From Cellulomonas fimi ATCC 484 (lineage in GTDB: Bacteria > Actinomycetota > Actinomycetes > Actinomycetales > Cellulomonadaceae), in assembly GCF_000212695.1 (NCBI RefSeq), contig NC_015514.1:434001-498000 (forward strand): a stretch of DNA of 64,000 bases. The letters are read 5' to 3'. The notes under the pieces are model-generated. The model ran no database searches. It saw only the letters and a program-made list of their open reading frames with translations, and had not been told where the DNA came from. The number at the start of each line of letters is the position of its first letter. Position 1 is the first letter of the stretch. Shown piece by piece: positions 1 through 7,624 of the stretch. The translations under genes and the position numbers were made by a program.

Positions 1-801
1 CGTGGCGAGCAGGTGGTCGACGTCGGGCGGCCAGGCGCCCCAGTCGTGCACCTTGTCCGCGACCCACGCGAGCTGCGCGACCGGCGAGTCGTGCAGCGCG
101 TAGGCGACGGTGTGCGGGCGCGTGCCCTGCAGCACCGCGTACCCGGTGTCCTCGGCCGTGCGGCGGTGGGCCGCGGCGAGGCGCTCGGCCTCGGCGGTGT
201 CGAGCAAAGACGCGTCGACGTCCGGCACGTCGAGCGACCCGTGCACGTGGACACCGACCACGTGCACGGGGTCCACGCGCGCGAGCCACGGCGAGACGAT
301 CGAGCCGGAGTCACCGCCGGCCGCGCCGTACCGGGTGTACCCGAGGTGTGCCATGAGCGCGGCACAGGCGCGGGCGATGCGCGGGTAGTCCCAGCCGGGA
401 CCGGCCAACGGCGTCGAGAAGCCGAACCCGGGCAGGCTGGGGACGACGAGGTGGAAGGTGTCCCGCAGCCGCTCGACGACGGGCAGCCAGTCAAGGATCG
501 AGCCGGGCCAGCCGTGCGTGAGGACGAGCGCGAGCGCGTCGGGGTCGTGGCTGCGCACGTGCAGCGCGTGCACGCGCTGGCCGTCGACGTGCGTCACGAC
601 CTGCGGCAGCGCGTCGAGCCGGTCCTGCCAGGGCGTCCAGTCGTGCCGGAGCCAGGCGTCGACGAGGTCGCGCAGGACGTCGGCCGGCACGCCGCGGTCC
701 CAGCCGACCTCGGGCAGCGTCGGGGGCCAACGGGTCCGGGCCAGGCGGGCCCGCAGGTCGGCCAGCGTCCCCTCGGGCAGGTGCGCGGTGACGGGCTCCA
801 T
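1..801 (-). CDS. Epoxide hydrolase family protein (3' end cut by window)
   Basis: Alpha/beta-hydrolase of the epoxide hydrolase family, which opens epoxides through an aspartyl ester intermediate. The N-terminal ~95 residues look like the EHN lid domain. The oxyanion motif HGWPG is at residues 96-100 and the nucleophile elbow GGDSG puts the predicted nucleophile at Asp164. The ATG at 801 gives the full EHN domain. Only 267 codons are inside the window; the family usually has 370-390 residues, so the acid and histidine of the triad lie outside. It is divergent from the AHSA1/ArsR unit. The natural substrate is unknown; a haloalkane dehalogenase is less likely because of the EHN domain. Confidence 0.85.
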   Translation of the reverse strand, partial: MEPVTAHLPEGTLADLRARLARTRWPPTLPEVGWDRGVPADVLRDLVDAWLRHDWTPWQDRLDALPQVVTHVDGQRVHALHVRSHDPDALALVLTHGWPGSILDWLPVVERLRDTFHLVVPSLPGFGFSTPLAGPGWDYPRIARACAALMAHLGYTRYGAAGGDSGSIVSPWLARVDPVHVVGVHVHGSLDVPDVDASLLDTAEAERLAAAHRRTAEDTGYAVLQGTRPHTVAYALHDSPVAQLAWVADKVHDWGAWPPDVDHLLAT

Positions 802-860
802 CGCGCGACGGTAGCGACCGCGTCCGACACCCCTCGACAGGGCGTCCGTCCGGGGCTAAC

Positions 861-880
861 GTATAAGTGTCGGCTTATAC
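861..880. promoter_or_regulatory. Palindrome GTATAAG-N6-CTTATAC, probable ArsR operator
   Basis: A perfect 7-bp inverted repeat with a 6-bp spacer ends 14 bp before the ATG of the AHSA1 gene. It is strikingly AT-rich for this genome. Since the operon's second gene is an ArsR-type repressor, an autoregulatory operator is the simplest reading (inference). Confidence 0.65.
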
Positions 881-894
881 GAAGGGAACGGGCG

Positions 895-1578
895 ATGACG
901 ATCGACGCACTGGAGCAGGTCGGGCTGGTCGCACGCGAGGTGCGCACGGGGGAGCGGGGCGGGCGGCCCACCAAGGTCGCCGAGGCGCGCCGCACCTACC
1001 GCGCCGAGGTCGAGGACGTCTGGGACGCGCTCACCAGCGCCGAGCGGCTGCCCCGCTGGTTCCTGCCGGTCAGCGGCGACCTGCGGGTCGGCGGCCGCTA
1101 CCAGCTCGAGGGCAACGCGGGGGGCACGGTCGAGGCGTGCGAGCGCCCCGGACGCCTCGCGGTGACCTGGGAGTACAACGGCGAGGTCAGCTGGGTCGAG
1201 GTCCACCTCGCGCCCGCCGGCGACGGCACCGAGCTGCGGCTCGTCCACGAGGCGCACGTCGACCCCGCCTTCTGGGAGCAGTTCGGCCCGGGCGCCGTCG
1301 GTGTCGGCTGGGACCTGGCGCTGTGGGGGCTCGCGACGCACCTCGCGACGCGCGCCGCCGTCGACCCCGCCGCCGCCGAGGCGTGGACGGTCGGACCCGA
1401 GGGTCGGGCCTTCGTCACGACGGCGGCGACCGGCTGGGCCGACGCGGCCGCGGCCGACGGGGACGACCCCGCCGCGGCCCGCGAGGCGGGCGCCCGGACC
1501 ATCGCGTTCTACACGGGCCAGGAGGCCCCGACGGGTGACGCGGCTGCGCCCGCCGACGGGGACGAGCAGACGCGTTGA
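895..1578 (+). CDS. SRPBCC (AHSA1-like) domain protein
   Basis: A 227-residue START/AHSA1-fold protein, a hydrophobic-ligand pocket fold common in actinobacterial ArsR-linked operons. Hallmarks are the early RTYRAEVEDVWDALT segment (residues ~31-45), LPRWFLPV, GGRYQLEG and the C-terminal VGWDLALWGL helix. The last ~60 residues are Ala/Asp-rich and probably disordered. The ATG at 895 follows AAGGGAACGGGCG. Its TGA overlaps the TTG start of the ArsR gene, so the two are translationally coupled. Ligand and exact role unknown; a binding or detoxification partner of the regulator is an inference from context. Confidence 0.8.
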   Translation: MTIDALEQVGLVAREVRTGERGGRPTKVAEARRTYRAEVEDVWDALTSAERLPRWFLPVSGDLRVGGRYQLEGNAGGTVEACERPGRLAVTWEYNGEVSWVEVHLAPAGDGTELRLVHEAHVDPAFWEQFGPGAVGVGWDLALWGLATHLATRAAVDPAAAEAWTVGPEGRAFVTTAATGWADAAAADGDDPAAAREAGARTIAFYTGQEAPTGDAAAPADGDEQTR

Positions 1579-2123
1579 GCACCGCGGATCGTGCCGCGGA
1601 CGCGCCGGCCGGCGGTCACCGCACCGCGTCCGCCGCCACGCGGCCCGCCGCCGTGCGCCCCGCCACGACCGTCCGCACCCGGGCCGGTGGGTCGGCCCTC
1701 CGGCCGCACCTCGACGCCGTGCTCGCGGCACTCGCGGACCCGGTGCGCCGCCGCCTGCTGGAGCGCCTCGCGGCCGGGGAGTGCGCCGCGGGCGACCTCG
1801 TCGCGCTCGCGCGCGCGGAGTTCGGCATCTCGCAGCCCGCGACGTCGCAGCACCTGCGCGTCCTGCGCGACGCGGGCGTCGTGACGGTGCGCGCCGACGG
1901 GAGCCGCCGCCTGTACGCGCCCGACCCGGCGGCGCTCGCGGTGGTGGGCGACTGGCTCCGCGCCTTCCAGGACCCGTTCGCCCAGCCGCTCGACGCGCTC
2001 GCCACCGAGCTCGCACGCGGCCGTCGCTCCCGCGCCGCGTCCGCCCCGGCGGCGGGTGGCGACGCGGCGCACCCGGCCGCCGCCGAGGCGGGGGACGGGG
2101 AGCGCCACGCCACCGGGGCCTGA
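1575..2123 (+). CDS. ArsR-family winged-helix regulator
   Basis: A 182-residue winged-helix repressor. The HTH core runs from about residue 50 (LDAVLAALADPVRRRLLERL) through FGISQPATSQHLRVLRDAGV to the wing VRADGSRRLYAPD at about residue 115. No CxC metal-binding pair of ArsR/SmtB metal sensors is present, so it is probably one of the non-metal ArsR members that accompany AHSA1 proteins. The assigned TTG start overlaps the upstream stop; internal GTG codons near 1653 would remove the Ala/Pro-rich N-terminus and are an alternative. Likely binds the palindrome at 861-880. Confidence 0.8.
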   Translation: MSTADRAADAPAGGHRTASAATRPAAVRPATTVRTRAGGSALRPHLDAVLAALADPVRRRLLERLAAGECAAGDLVALARAEFGISQPATSQHLRVLRDAGVVTVRADGSRRLYAPDPAALAVVGDWLRAFQDPFAQPLDALATELARGRRSRAASAPAAGGDAAHPAAAEAGDGERHATGA

Positions 2124-2134
2124 CCCGGCCGCGG

Positions 2135-2776
2135 TCAGGCGGCCAGGTGGAACGTGCTCGCGAACCGGTCGAGCAGCTCCGCGCGCCCGTGCAGGACCTG
2201 CACGACGCCGGTCTCGATCGCGCGGGACGGCGCGAGCTGCCCGGAGATGACGTGCCGGATCGCGGGGCCGGCCGCGAACGCGAGGTCGGCCGGCCCGTCG
2301 CCACGCCCCACGTCGAGCGTGGGGCCGTCGACGCGGACGAGCAGCTCGGCCGGGCCGACGCGTGCCCCGTAGACGGTCGACGGCAGGCCGGCGGCGACGT
2401 CGGGCCGGAAGGCGGTGCGCAGCGCCATCGTCATCGAGTCGGGCGTCACGACCTGCTCGTCGCGCGGGTCGCCCATCGCCTTGAACCCCCAGGTCCCGAG
2501 CGCGAGGACCACGGGCTCGAGCTCGTGCCCGTACGGCGTGAGCTCGTAGACGATGACGCGCGAGCGGGGGGCGCGGCGGATGACGCCGGCCTCCTGGAGC
2601 TCCTTGAGCCGCGCCGCCAGGATGTTGCTCGGGATGCGCGGCAGGCCCGCGGCGAGCTCGCCGTAGCGGCGCGGCCCGACGAGCAGGTCGCGGACGATGA
2701 GCAGGGCCCACCGCTCCCCGACGAGCTCGAGGGCGCGCGTGACCCCGCAGTACTGCCCGTACTCCCGTGCGGCCAC
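2135..2776 (-). CDS. HxlR-family regulator with C-terminal sterol-carrier-like domain
   Basis: A 213-residue protein. Residues ~5-95 form the HxlR winged helix: YCGVTRALELVGERWALLIV, the GPRRYGELAAGLPRIPSNIL recognition region and a wing before LTPYGHELEPVV. The remaining ~115 residues resemble the SCP2-like domain attached to many actinobacterial HxlR proteins. The Cys in YCGV is at the position used as a redox switch in some family members. GTG start one base after the stop of the VOC gene, so the two genes form an operon. Probably represses its own operon through the inverted repeat at 3250-3276. Confidence 0.85.
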   Translation of the reverse strand: MAAREYGQYCGVTRALELVGERWALLIVRDLLVGPRRYGELAAGLPRIPSNILAARLKELQEAGVIRRAPRSRVIVYELTPYGHELEPVVLALGTWGFKAMGDPRDEQVVTPDSMTMALRTAFRPDVAAGLPSTVYGARVGPAELLVRVDGPTLDVGRGDGPADLAFAAGPAIRHVISGQLAPSRAIETGVVQVLHGRAELLDRFASTFHLAA

Positions 2777-2777
2777 G

Positions 2778-3212
2778 TCAGGCCTGCTGGCTCGCGAACG
2801 CCTCGGGGCCCTGCTCGGCCGCAGCGGGGTCCATCCAGCCGAACTCGAGCACGTTCCCGTCGGGGTCGGTGATGCCGCGCTGGTACATGAACCCGTAGTC
2901 GGTGGCGGGCCGCGGCTCGGCGCCGCCCGCGACGAGAGCCGCGGCGGCCGTGGCGTCGACGGCGTCCCGGCTGTCGAGGAAGACCGCGGTCGAGACCGAC
3001 GGGCTCACGGCCGGGTCGCCGAGCGGCAGGTCCGTGAACGTCTGGAAGTACTCGCGGGTGAGCAGCATGAACGCGCTGTGGTCCTCCTCGACCACGACGC
3101 AGGCGGCGTTGTGGTCGGTGAACATCGGGTTGATGGTGAAGCCGAGGGCCGCGTAGAAGGCCTTCGCGCGGTCCAGGTCGGTCACCGGCAGGTTGACGAA
3201 CATCGCGGTCAT
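2778..3212 (-). CDS. VOC (glyoxalase/bleomycin-resistance) superfamily protein
   Basis: A 144-residue vicinal-oxygen-chelate fold protein. It begins with MTAMFVNLPVTDLDRAKAFY, the usual first VOC half, and ends with the second-half signature ITDPDGNVLEFGWMDP. The ATG at 3212 has a GAGGGAG ribosome site; a second Met three codons on is possible. The long upstream frame is not used because it runs through the operator. First gene of a two-gene operon with the HxlR regulator. Substrate unknown; family members include lyases, dioxygenases and antibiotic-binding proteins. Confidence 0.85.
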   Translation of the reverse strand: MTAMFVNLPVTDLDRAKAFYAALGFTINPMFTDHNAACVVVEEDHSAFMLLTREYFQTFTDLPLGDPAVSPSVSTAVFLDSRDAVDATAAAALVAGGAEPRPATDYGFMYQRGITDPDGNVLEFGWMDPAAAEQGPEAFASQQA

Positions 3213-3249
3213 GACGGACTCCCTCGTCTGGGTGTGACCTGCTGACCCG

Positions 3250-3276
3250 CTCACACTTGCAAAAAGCAAGCGTGAG
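3250..3276. promoter_or_regulatory. Inverted repeat CTCACACTTGC-A5-GCAAGCGTGAG, probable HxlR operator
   Basis: Two 11-bp arms (10 of 11 pairs match) flank five adenines, 38-64 bp upstream of the VOC start. The CTTGC-N5-GCAAG core has the symmetry expected for a dimeric winged-helix repressor. HxlR-family operators often flank their own operons, so autoregulation is inferred. Confidence 0.65.
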
Positions 3277-3302
3277 GTCAAGGGGTGTCGCCCCGGGACG
3301 CG

Positions 3303-3336
3303 CGAAGGCCGCCGCCCCCAGGGGCGACGGCCTTCG
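3303..3336. other. Strong hairpin in an otherwise empty intergenic stretch
   Basis: Arms 3303-3318 and 3321-3336 (15 of 16 pairs) form a GC-rich stem. It resembles a terminator but no recognised gene ends beside it on either strand. Between it and the hairpin at 3652-3691 lie about 315 bases without a convincing gene, including a relatively AT-rich patch around 3500-3560. Confidence 0.4.
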
Positions 3337-3651
3337 TACCTCGGGCCTTGCAGACCGATCTGACCGAACCTCACCGGCCCGGCCATCGTGCGGCGCATCG
3401 TGTCGTGTGGAGAGCTCCGCGGCTGTCAGGACGGCGCGCGCCGAACATCCGGCATTTACCCGCGGCTCTCGGTGTGACGCCCCGTCGTGCGGGGCGTGCA
3501 GATATGGGAAACCTATCACGATTTCTCGACCATTCCCAGAACATCGTCAAGAAAACACCAAGCGGACGTGGTCTGCCGGGTGGCGGCTGCACCTCGACGC
3601 CGGACCTCCGGCGGCCGTCGAGCCGGCCCGGAGGCGCGGGAGTCCGGTGCG

Positions 3652-3691
3652 CGGTGGCTGCACCGCCCCGTTCCGGGCGGTGCAGCCACCG
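3652..3691 (-). terminator. Terminator of the pectate lyase gene
   Basis: A perfect 17-bp stem (3652-3668 with 3675-3691) and a 6-base loop lies 25 bp after the stop codon of the pectate lyase gene. There is no U-run, as is common for actinobacterial terminators. Confidence 0.7.
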
Positions 3692-3716
3692 GCTCAGCCG
3701 CAGGTGCCGACGGGTG

Positions 3717-4988
3717 TCACCTGTAGGTGATCGACGAGGTCGAGTAGCCGCAGGCGGCCGACGGGCCGGAGCCGATCTTGGTCGGCTCGCCCGACGTCAC
3801 GCCCTTGTACTCCTCGCAGATCGCGATCTTCTTCGAGGAGTCGCCGATGATCGTCACGTTGGTGATCGTCGCCTTGTCGCCGAGGTTGGAGTTGATCCCG
3901 ACGAGGGACTTGCCGGGTGCGGTGACCTGGACGTTGTCGACGACGACGGTGCGGGCGTACTGCTTGGAGCAGTTGCCGCACGAGCGGTAGAGCTTGCCGA
4001 AGCTCGAGACCTGGAAGTTCGTGATGACGAACCTGCCCGGGCCGTTGTGCTGGAACACCTTGTCGGAGGCGCTCTTCGCGCCGCCGCCGTTGACGGTCAT
4101 GACCTGCGACGACGACGAGCCCTTGAGGGTCGCCGCGTCCTCGCCGACGTCCTCCCACCAGACGTTCTCGAGCGTGCAGGTGCCGGTGCAGTGCACGCCG
4201 TCACCCGCGCCGGTCCCGAGGATGACGTTCTTCAGCACGGCGCCGTCGGAGAGCTGGAACATCGGCGGCTGCGACTCGCCCTGGTCGCCCGAGGAGATCC
4301 CGTAGTAGCGGACGTAGCCGCCGTCGAGCGTGCCGGAGACGCTGATGGTGCTCGACACCTTCTTCTCGCCCGTGGCCGACGGCCAGGACGGGAACGAGCC
4401 CGAGGGCGGCGGGGTCGTGGTGCCGCCGCCCGAGCCGACCTTCGCGAGCTCCCACTGCTGGTTGTACTGGTTGTTGTCGGTGAGCTGCGTGATCCGCGCG
4501 CCGTCCGCCGTGGAGCGGTCGGTGACGGTCACGGCCTTGCCGCTGTGCCGGTTGACCAGCCGGATGCGGCCGCTCTCCGAGTCGCCGAGCTTGAAGTGCT
4601 GGTTGGCCCCGTTCAGGTCGGCGTACTGGCGGAACTCGCCGCCGTCGGCGGTGCTCCAGCCCCACAGGTCGAGGACCTTGCCGGAGTGGCGGTTCTGCAG
4701 CTTGTACCAGCCGTCCCCGACGGAGACGAACCTCCACTGCTGCCAGCTGCCGTCGTTGCGGGACCACTGCTGGACGACGCCGCCGTCGGCGGTCGACCAG
4801 TCGGCGACCTCCATGGCCTTGCCGCTCTGGCGGTTGACCAGGACGTAGTACGCGCCCGTGTCGACGCTGGCCGCTGTCGCGGTCAGCGCGGACCCGAGCC
4901 CGAGCGTGCCGCCCAGCACGAGTGCGAGGGCGGAGGCGAGCACGACGCGCACGGTGCGTCGCCGTGTCGCTGCGGAGTGGCGGGACAT
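3717..4988 (-). CDS. Secreted PL3 pectate lyase with N-terminal CBM13-like domain
   Basis: A 423-residue secreted enzyme that cleaves pectate by beta-elimination. Residues 1-40 are a signal peptide with an Arg-rich start and a TATAA cleavage region. Residues ~45-175 contain three ricin-B-like repeats (SGKAMEV, SGKVLDL, SGKAVTV, each followed by a QW/QQW-type motif), a carbohydrate-binding trefoil. A Gly/Thr/Pro linker leads to a PL3 catalytic domain (~200-423) with GDGVHC, NVWWEDVGEDAATLK and FGKLYRSCGNCSKQ motifs. ATG at 4988 with GAGAGGAAG ribosome site. A LacI-type palindrome lies just upstream and a terminator follows, so it is monocistronic. Confidence 0.9.
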   Translation of the reverse strand: MSRHSAATRRRTVRVVLASALALVLGGTLGLGSALTATAASVDTGAYYVLVNRQSGKAMEVADWSTADGGVVQQWSRNDGSWQQWRFVSVGDGWYKLQNRHSGKVLDLWGWSTADGGEFRQYADLNGANQHFKLGDSESGRIRLVNRHSGKAVTVTDRSTADGARITQLTDNNQYNQQWELAKVGSGGGTTTPPPSGSFPSWPSATGEKKVSSTISVSGTLDGGYVRYYGISSGDQGESQPPMFQLSDGAVLKNVILGTGAGDGVHCTGTCTLENVWWEDVGEDAATLKGSSSSQVMTVNGGGAKSASDKVFQHNGPGRFVITNFQVSSFGKLYRSCGNCSKQYARTVVVDNVQVTAPGKSLVGINSNLGDKATITNVTIIGDSSKKIAICEEYKGVTSGEPTKIGSGPSAACGYSTSSITYR

Positions 4989-5006
4989 GTGCTTCCTCTC
5001 TGCGTC

Positions 5007-5018
5007 GAAAGCGCTTTC
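5007..5018. promoter_or_regulatory. LacI-type operator GAAAGCGCTTTC
   Basis: A perfect 12-bp palindrome with the central CG typical of LacI-family sugar repressors, 19-30 bp upstream of the pectate lyase start. The cognate repressor is not in the window. Induction by pectin breakdown products is inferred. Confidence 0.7.
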
Positions 5019-5122
5019 CCGGCGAACCAAGCACGGGCCCGCCACCCCGCGACAGGGTGTGAATCGTTGAAGGCGCCGGTTTCTCGGGTTTCTCAGTGGG
5101 CGGTGCGCGCGAGGACCTCGAG

Positions 5123-5491
5123 CTAGTGGGGGTTCGACATCACGCCGAGCACGTTGCCGAACGGGTCGACGACGGAGGCCGTGACGAACCCCTCGCCGCG
5201 CTCGGTGACCGGCTCGCGCAGGGTCGCGCCGAGCTCCAGCAGGCGGTCGACGGCATGCGGCAGGTCGTCCACGTGCCAGTGCACGACGGCGCCGCCGGGC
5301 GCGTCCGGCTCGCCGGCGGGCGCGTACCGGCGGTCGATGATGCCGAGCTCCTGCTGGAGGTCGCCCACGCGGAACTCGTGGTACCCGGGGCGCTGGAAGT
5401 AGGGCTCGATGCCGAGCACCTCGGTGTACCACCGCGAGGCGGCGGCGTGGTCGGCGGCGTAGACGTTCACGGTGGCGATCCCACGGAGCAC
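5123..5491 (-). CDS. VOC superfamily protein
   Basis: A 122-residue single VOC unit: start region GIATVNVYAADHAAASRWY, central HWHVDDLPHAVDRLLELGA, and end VVDPFGNVLGVMSNPH. The GTG at 5491 is chosen because GAAGGA lies upstream and the reading starts directly with the first beta strand. It is divergent from the WYL regulator that begins at 5595, with an inverted repeat between them. This arrangement of VOC gene plus WYL regulator suggests the regulator controls it. Substrate unknown. Confidence 0.85.
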   Translation of the reverse strand: MLRGIATVNVYAADHAAASRWYTEVLGIEPYFQRPGYHEFRVGDLQQELGIIDRRYAPAGEPDAPGGAVVHWHVDDLPHAVDRLLELGATLREPVTERGEGFVTASVVDPFGNVLGVMSNPH

Positions 5492-5554
5492 GGGTCCGGT
5501 CCTTCCCTCGGGGGCGGTCCCTCCCGCCCGACAACTCCCACCATGCTCCGTGAA

Positions 5555-5573
5555 GTGCTCACCTCCTGAGCAC
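5555..5573. promoter_or_regulatory. Inverted repeat GTGCTCA-N5-TGAGCAC between divergent genes
   Basis: A perfect 7-bp inverted repeat sits 22 bp before the WYL regulator start and 64 bp before the divergent VOC start. It is a candidate operator for the WYL protein. Confidence 0.5.
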
Positions 5574-5594
5574 GTTGTGCAGCAGACTGACGAC

Positions 5595-6545
5595 GTGCGC
5601 GCAGACCGGCTCGTCGCCACCCTCCTGCTGCTCCAGACCCGCGGCCGGACGACCGCCGCGGAGGTCGCGGCCGCGACCGAGGTGTCGCTCGCCACGGCCC
5701 GACGGGACCTCGAGGCGCTGTCCGCCGCGGGCATCCCGGTCTACCCGCAGGCAGGCCGCGGGGGCGGGTGGCAGCTCGTCGGCGGCGCCCGCACCGACCT
5801 CACCGGGCTCACCGCGCCGGAGGCGCGCGCCCTGTTCGCGCTGCTCGGGCCCGCGTCCTCCGGCCGCGCGCGGCCCGAGGCCCGCTCGGCCCTCCGCAAG
5901 GTGCTGCGCGCGCTGCCGCAGACGTTCCGCGCCGAGGCCGCCGCCGCGGCGGACGCCGTCGTCGTCGACCCCGTCGGGTGGGGCGAGCAGGGGCGCGCGC
6001 GCCCGGCGCTCGCCGACGCGCTCGAGCCCGCGGTCGTGCGGCGCCGGCAGGTCCGGCTCCGGTACGCGGGCCGCACGCGTGAACCGTCCGAGCGGCTCGT
6101 CGACCCGTGGGGCCTGGCGGACAAGGACGGCACCTGGTATCTCCTCGCGGGCACCGACGCCGGGCCGCGGACGTTCCGGCTCGACCGCGTCGTGCACGCC
6201 GAGGTCACCGAGCTGCCGGCGGCCCGACCCGACGACCTCGACGTCGAGCGGATGTGGGAACGGACCGTCGAGGAGGTCGAGCGGCGGCGCTCGACGCTGC
6301 GGGCGACGGTCCTGATCGCCCCGCACCTGCTGCCGATCCTCCAGGCCCGCATGGGGCGGCACTGCGAGCCGGCCGGCACCCACCCCGACGGACGAGCACG
6401 CGCCCACGTGACCGCGCCGCGCGCGCTCGACGTCGCGCGGCACCTCGCGGGCTGGGGCGCCGACGTCGAGGTGGTCGAGCCCGCGTCCGTCCGGGTCGAG
6501 CTCGCCCGCATCGGCGCCGAGCTGGTCGCCGCGAACGCCGGCTGA
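5595..6545 (+). CDS. YafY-type HTH-11/WYL-domain regulator
   Basis: A 316-residue transcription factor. Residues 1-60 form a DeoR-like winged helix (MRADRLVATLLLLQ, then TTAAEVAAATEVSLATARRD). Residues ~135-210 form the WYL ligand domain, with RLVDPWGLADKDGTWYLLAG and FRLDRV, and a C-terminal WCX extension follows. The GTG at 5595 matches the start of the paralogous regulator at 34025, whose first 13 residues are nearly identical. No clear ribosome site, so it may be leaderless. Likely regulates the divergent VOC gene. Confidence 0.85.
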   Translation: MRADRLVATLLLLQTRGRTTAAEVAAATEVSLATARRDLEALSAAGIPVYPQAGRGGGWQLVGGARTDLTGLTAPEARALFALLGPASSGRARPEARSALRKVLRALPQTFRAEAAAAADAVVVDPVGWGEQGRARPALADALEPAVVRRRQVRLRYAGRTREPSERLVDPWGLADKDGTWYLLAGTDAGPRTFRLDRVVHAEVTELPAARPDDLDVERMWERTVEEVERRRSTLRATVLIAPHLLPILQARMGRHCEPAGTHPDGRARAHVTAPRALDVARHLAGWGADVEVVEPASVRVELARIGAELVAANAG

Positions 6546-6616
6546 CCGGACCGGACCGCGATGATCGGGTCCAGCACCCTCCGGTGACGGCACGGTGGAC
6601 GACGGAAGGGAGCACC

Positions 6617-7486
6617 GTGATCGCCTGGCTCAACCGGCTCGTCGACCTCGTCGAGGACCACCTCACCGACGACCTCGACGTCGACCGGCTCGCATCGACG
6701 CTCGGCACCACCGAGCACCACCTGCGACGCATGTTCTCGTCGCTCGCCGGCATGCCGCTGTCCGACTACGTGCGCCGCCGGCGGATGACGGTGGCGGCGG
6801 CCGACGTCGTCTCCGGCTCCGGCGACCTGCTCGACATCGCCGTGCGGCACGGCTACGGGTCGGCCGAGGCGTTCGGACGGGCGTTCCAGGCCGTCCACGG
6901 CGTCACCCCGGGACGAGCCCGGCGCGACGGTGGCCCCTTCCGCACCCAACCCCGCCTCAGGTTCCGCCTGACAGTCGAAGGAGCGCTGCCCATGGACGTC
7001 CGCCTCGTCACCCGCCCCGCCTTCCGCCTCGTGGGGCACGCCGCACGCGTGCCGCTCGTGCACGAGGGCGTCAACCCCGCGATCCGGGAGCACGTCGCCG
7101 CGCTGCCGCCCACCGAGCACCACCGTCTCAAGGCGCTCGGTGACGCCGAGCCGCACGGACTGCTCGCCGTGAGCACCGACCTCGACCCCGATCGCCGGGA
7201 GAGCACCGAGCTCACCTACCTGCACGGCGTCGCCGTCACCGACGGCGTCGACGTCCCCGCCGACCTGGACGTCGTGCCCGTCGACGCCGGGTCGTGGGCC
7301 GTCTTCCGCGCCACCGGCCCGTACCCCGCGACCCTGCAGTCGGTGTGGGCGGCCACCGCGACCGACTGGTTCCCGTCCAACCCCTGGCGCCTGCGTCCAG
7401 GGCCGGAGGTGGTCGCGGTGCTCGACCGCGCCGACGACTTCAGCACCGCCACCGTCGAGCTCTGGCTTCCGGTCGAGCCTGCCTGA
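6617..7486 (+). CDS. AraC-family regulator with GyrI-like effector domain
   Basis: A 289-residue protein. Residues ~1-105 carry two AraC helix-turn-helix motifs (LDVDRLASTLGTTEHHLRRM and LLDIAVRHGYGSAEAFGRAF, ending HGVTPGRARR). Residues ~125-289 form a GyrI-like/SOUL small-molecule domain (RLVTRPAFRLVGHAARVPL to VELWLPVEP). This order, DNA-binding first and GyrI second, is that of Rob/SbmC-type multidrug regulators. GTG at 6617 with GGAAGGGAG. It follows the WYL gene by ~70 bp; no obvious target gene beside it. Confidence 0.87.
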   Translation: MIAWLNRLVDLVEDHLTDDLDVDRLASTLGTTEHHLRRMFSSLAGMPLSDYVRRRRMTVAAADVVSGSGDLLDIAVRHGYGSAEAFGRAFQAVHGVTPGRARRDGGPFRTQPRLRFRLTVEGALPMDVRLVTRPAFRLVGHAARVPLVHEGVNPAIREHVAALPPTEHHRLKALGDAEPHGLLAVSTDLDPDRRESTELTYLHGVAVTDGVDVPADLDVVPVDAGSWAVFRATGPYPATLQSVWAATATDWFPSNPWRLRPGPEVVAVLDRADDFSTATVELWLPVEPA

Positions 7487-7624
7487 GATGCGCGGTGGGC
7501 GGCGGGGCCCCCGCCGCCCACCGCGCTCACGGGCTTGCCCACCGCCGCACCCCGCCGGCTCTCGGCTGTCGGCCCTCGGCGAACGCGGGTATGGACACGG
7601 CCCGCTGGGGTGCTGCACCAGGGC

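Noticed and set aside
3285..5126. Very long open frames antisense to real genes throughout the window (for example here, antisense to the pectate lyase)
   Set aside because: In ~75% GC DNA stop codons are rare. These frames are Arg/Ala/Gly/Pro-rich, lack domain motifs and overlap well-supported genes.
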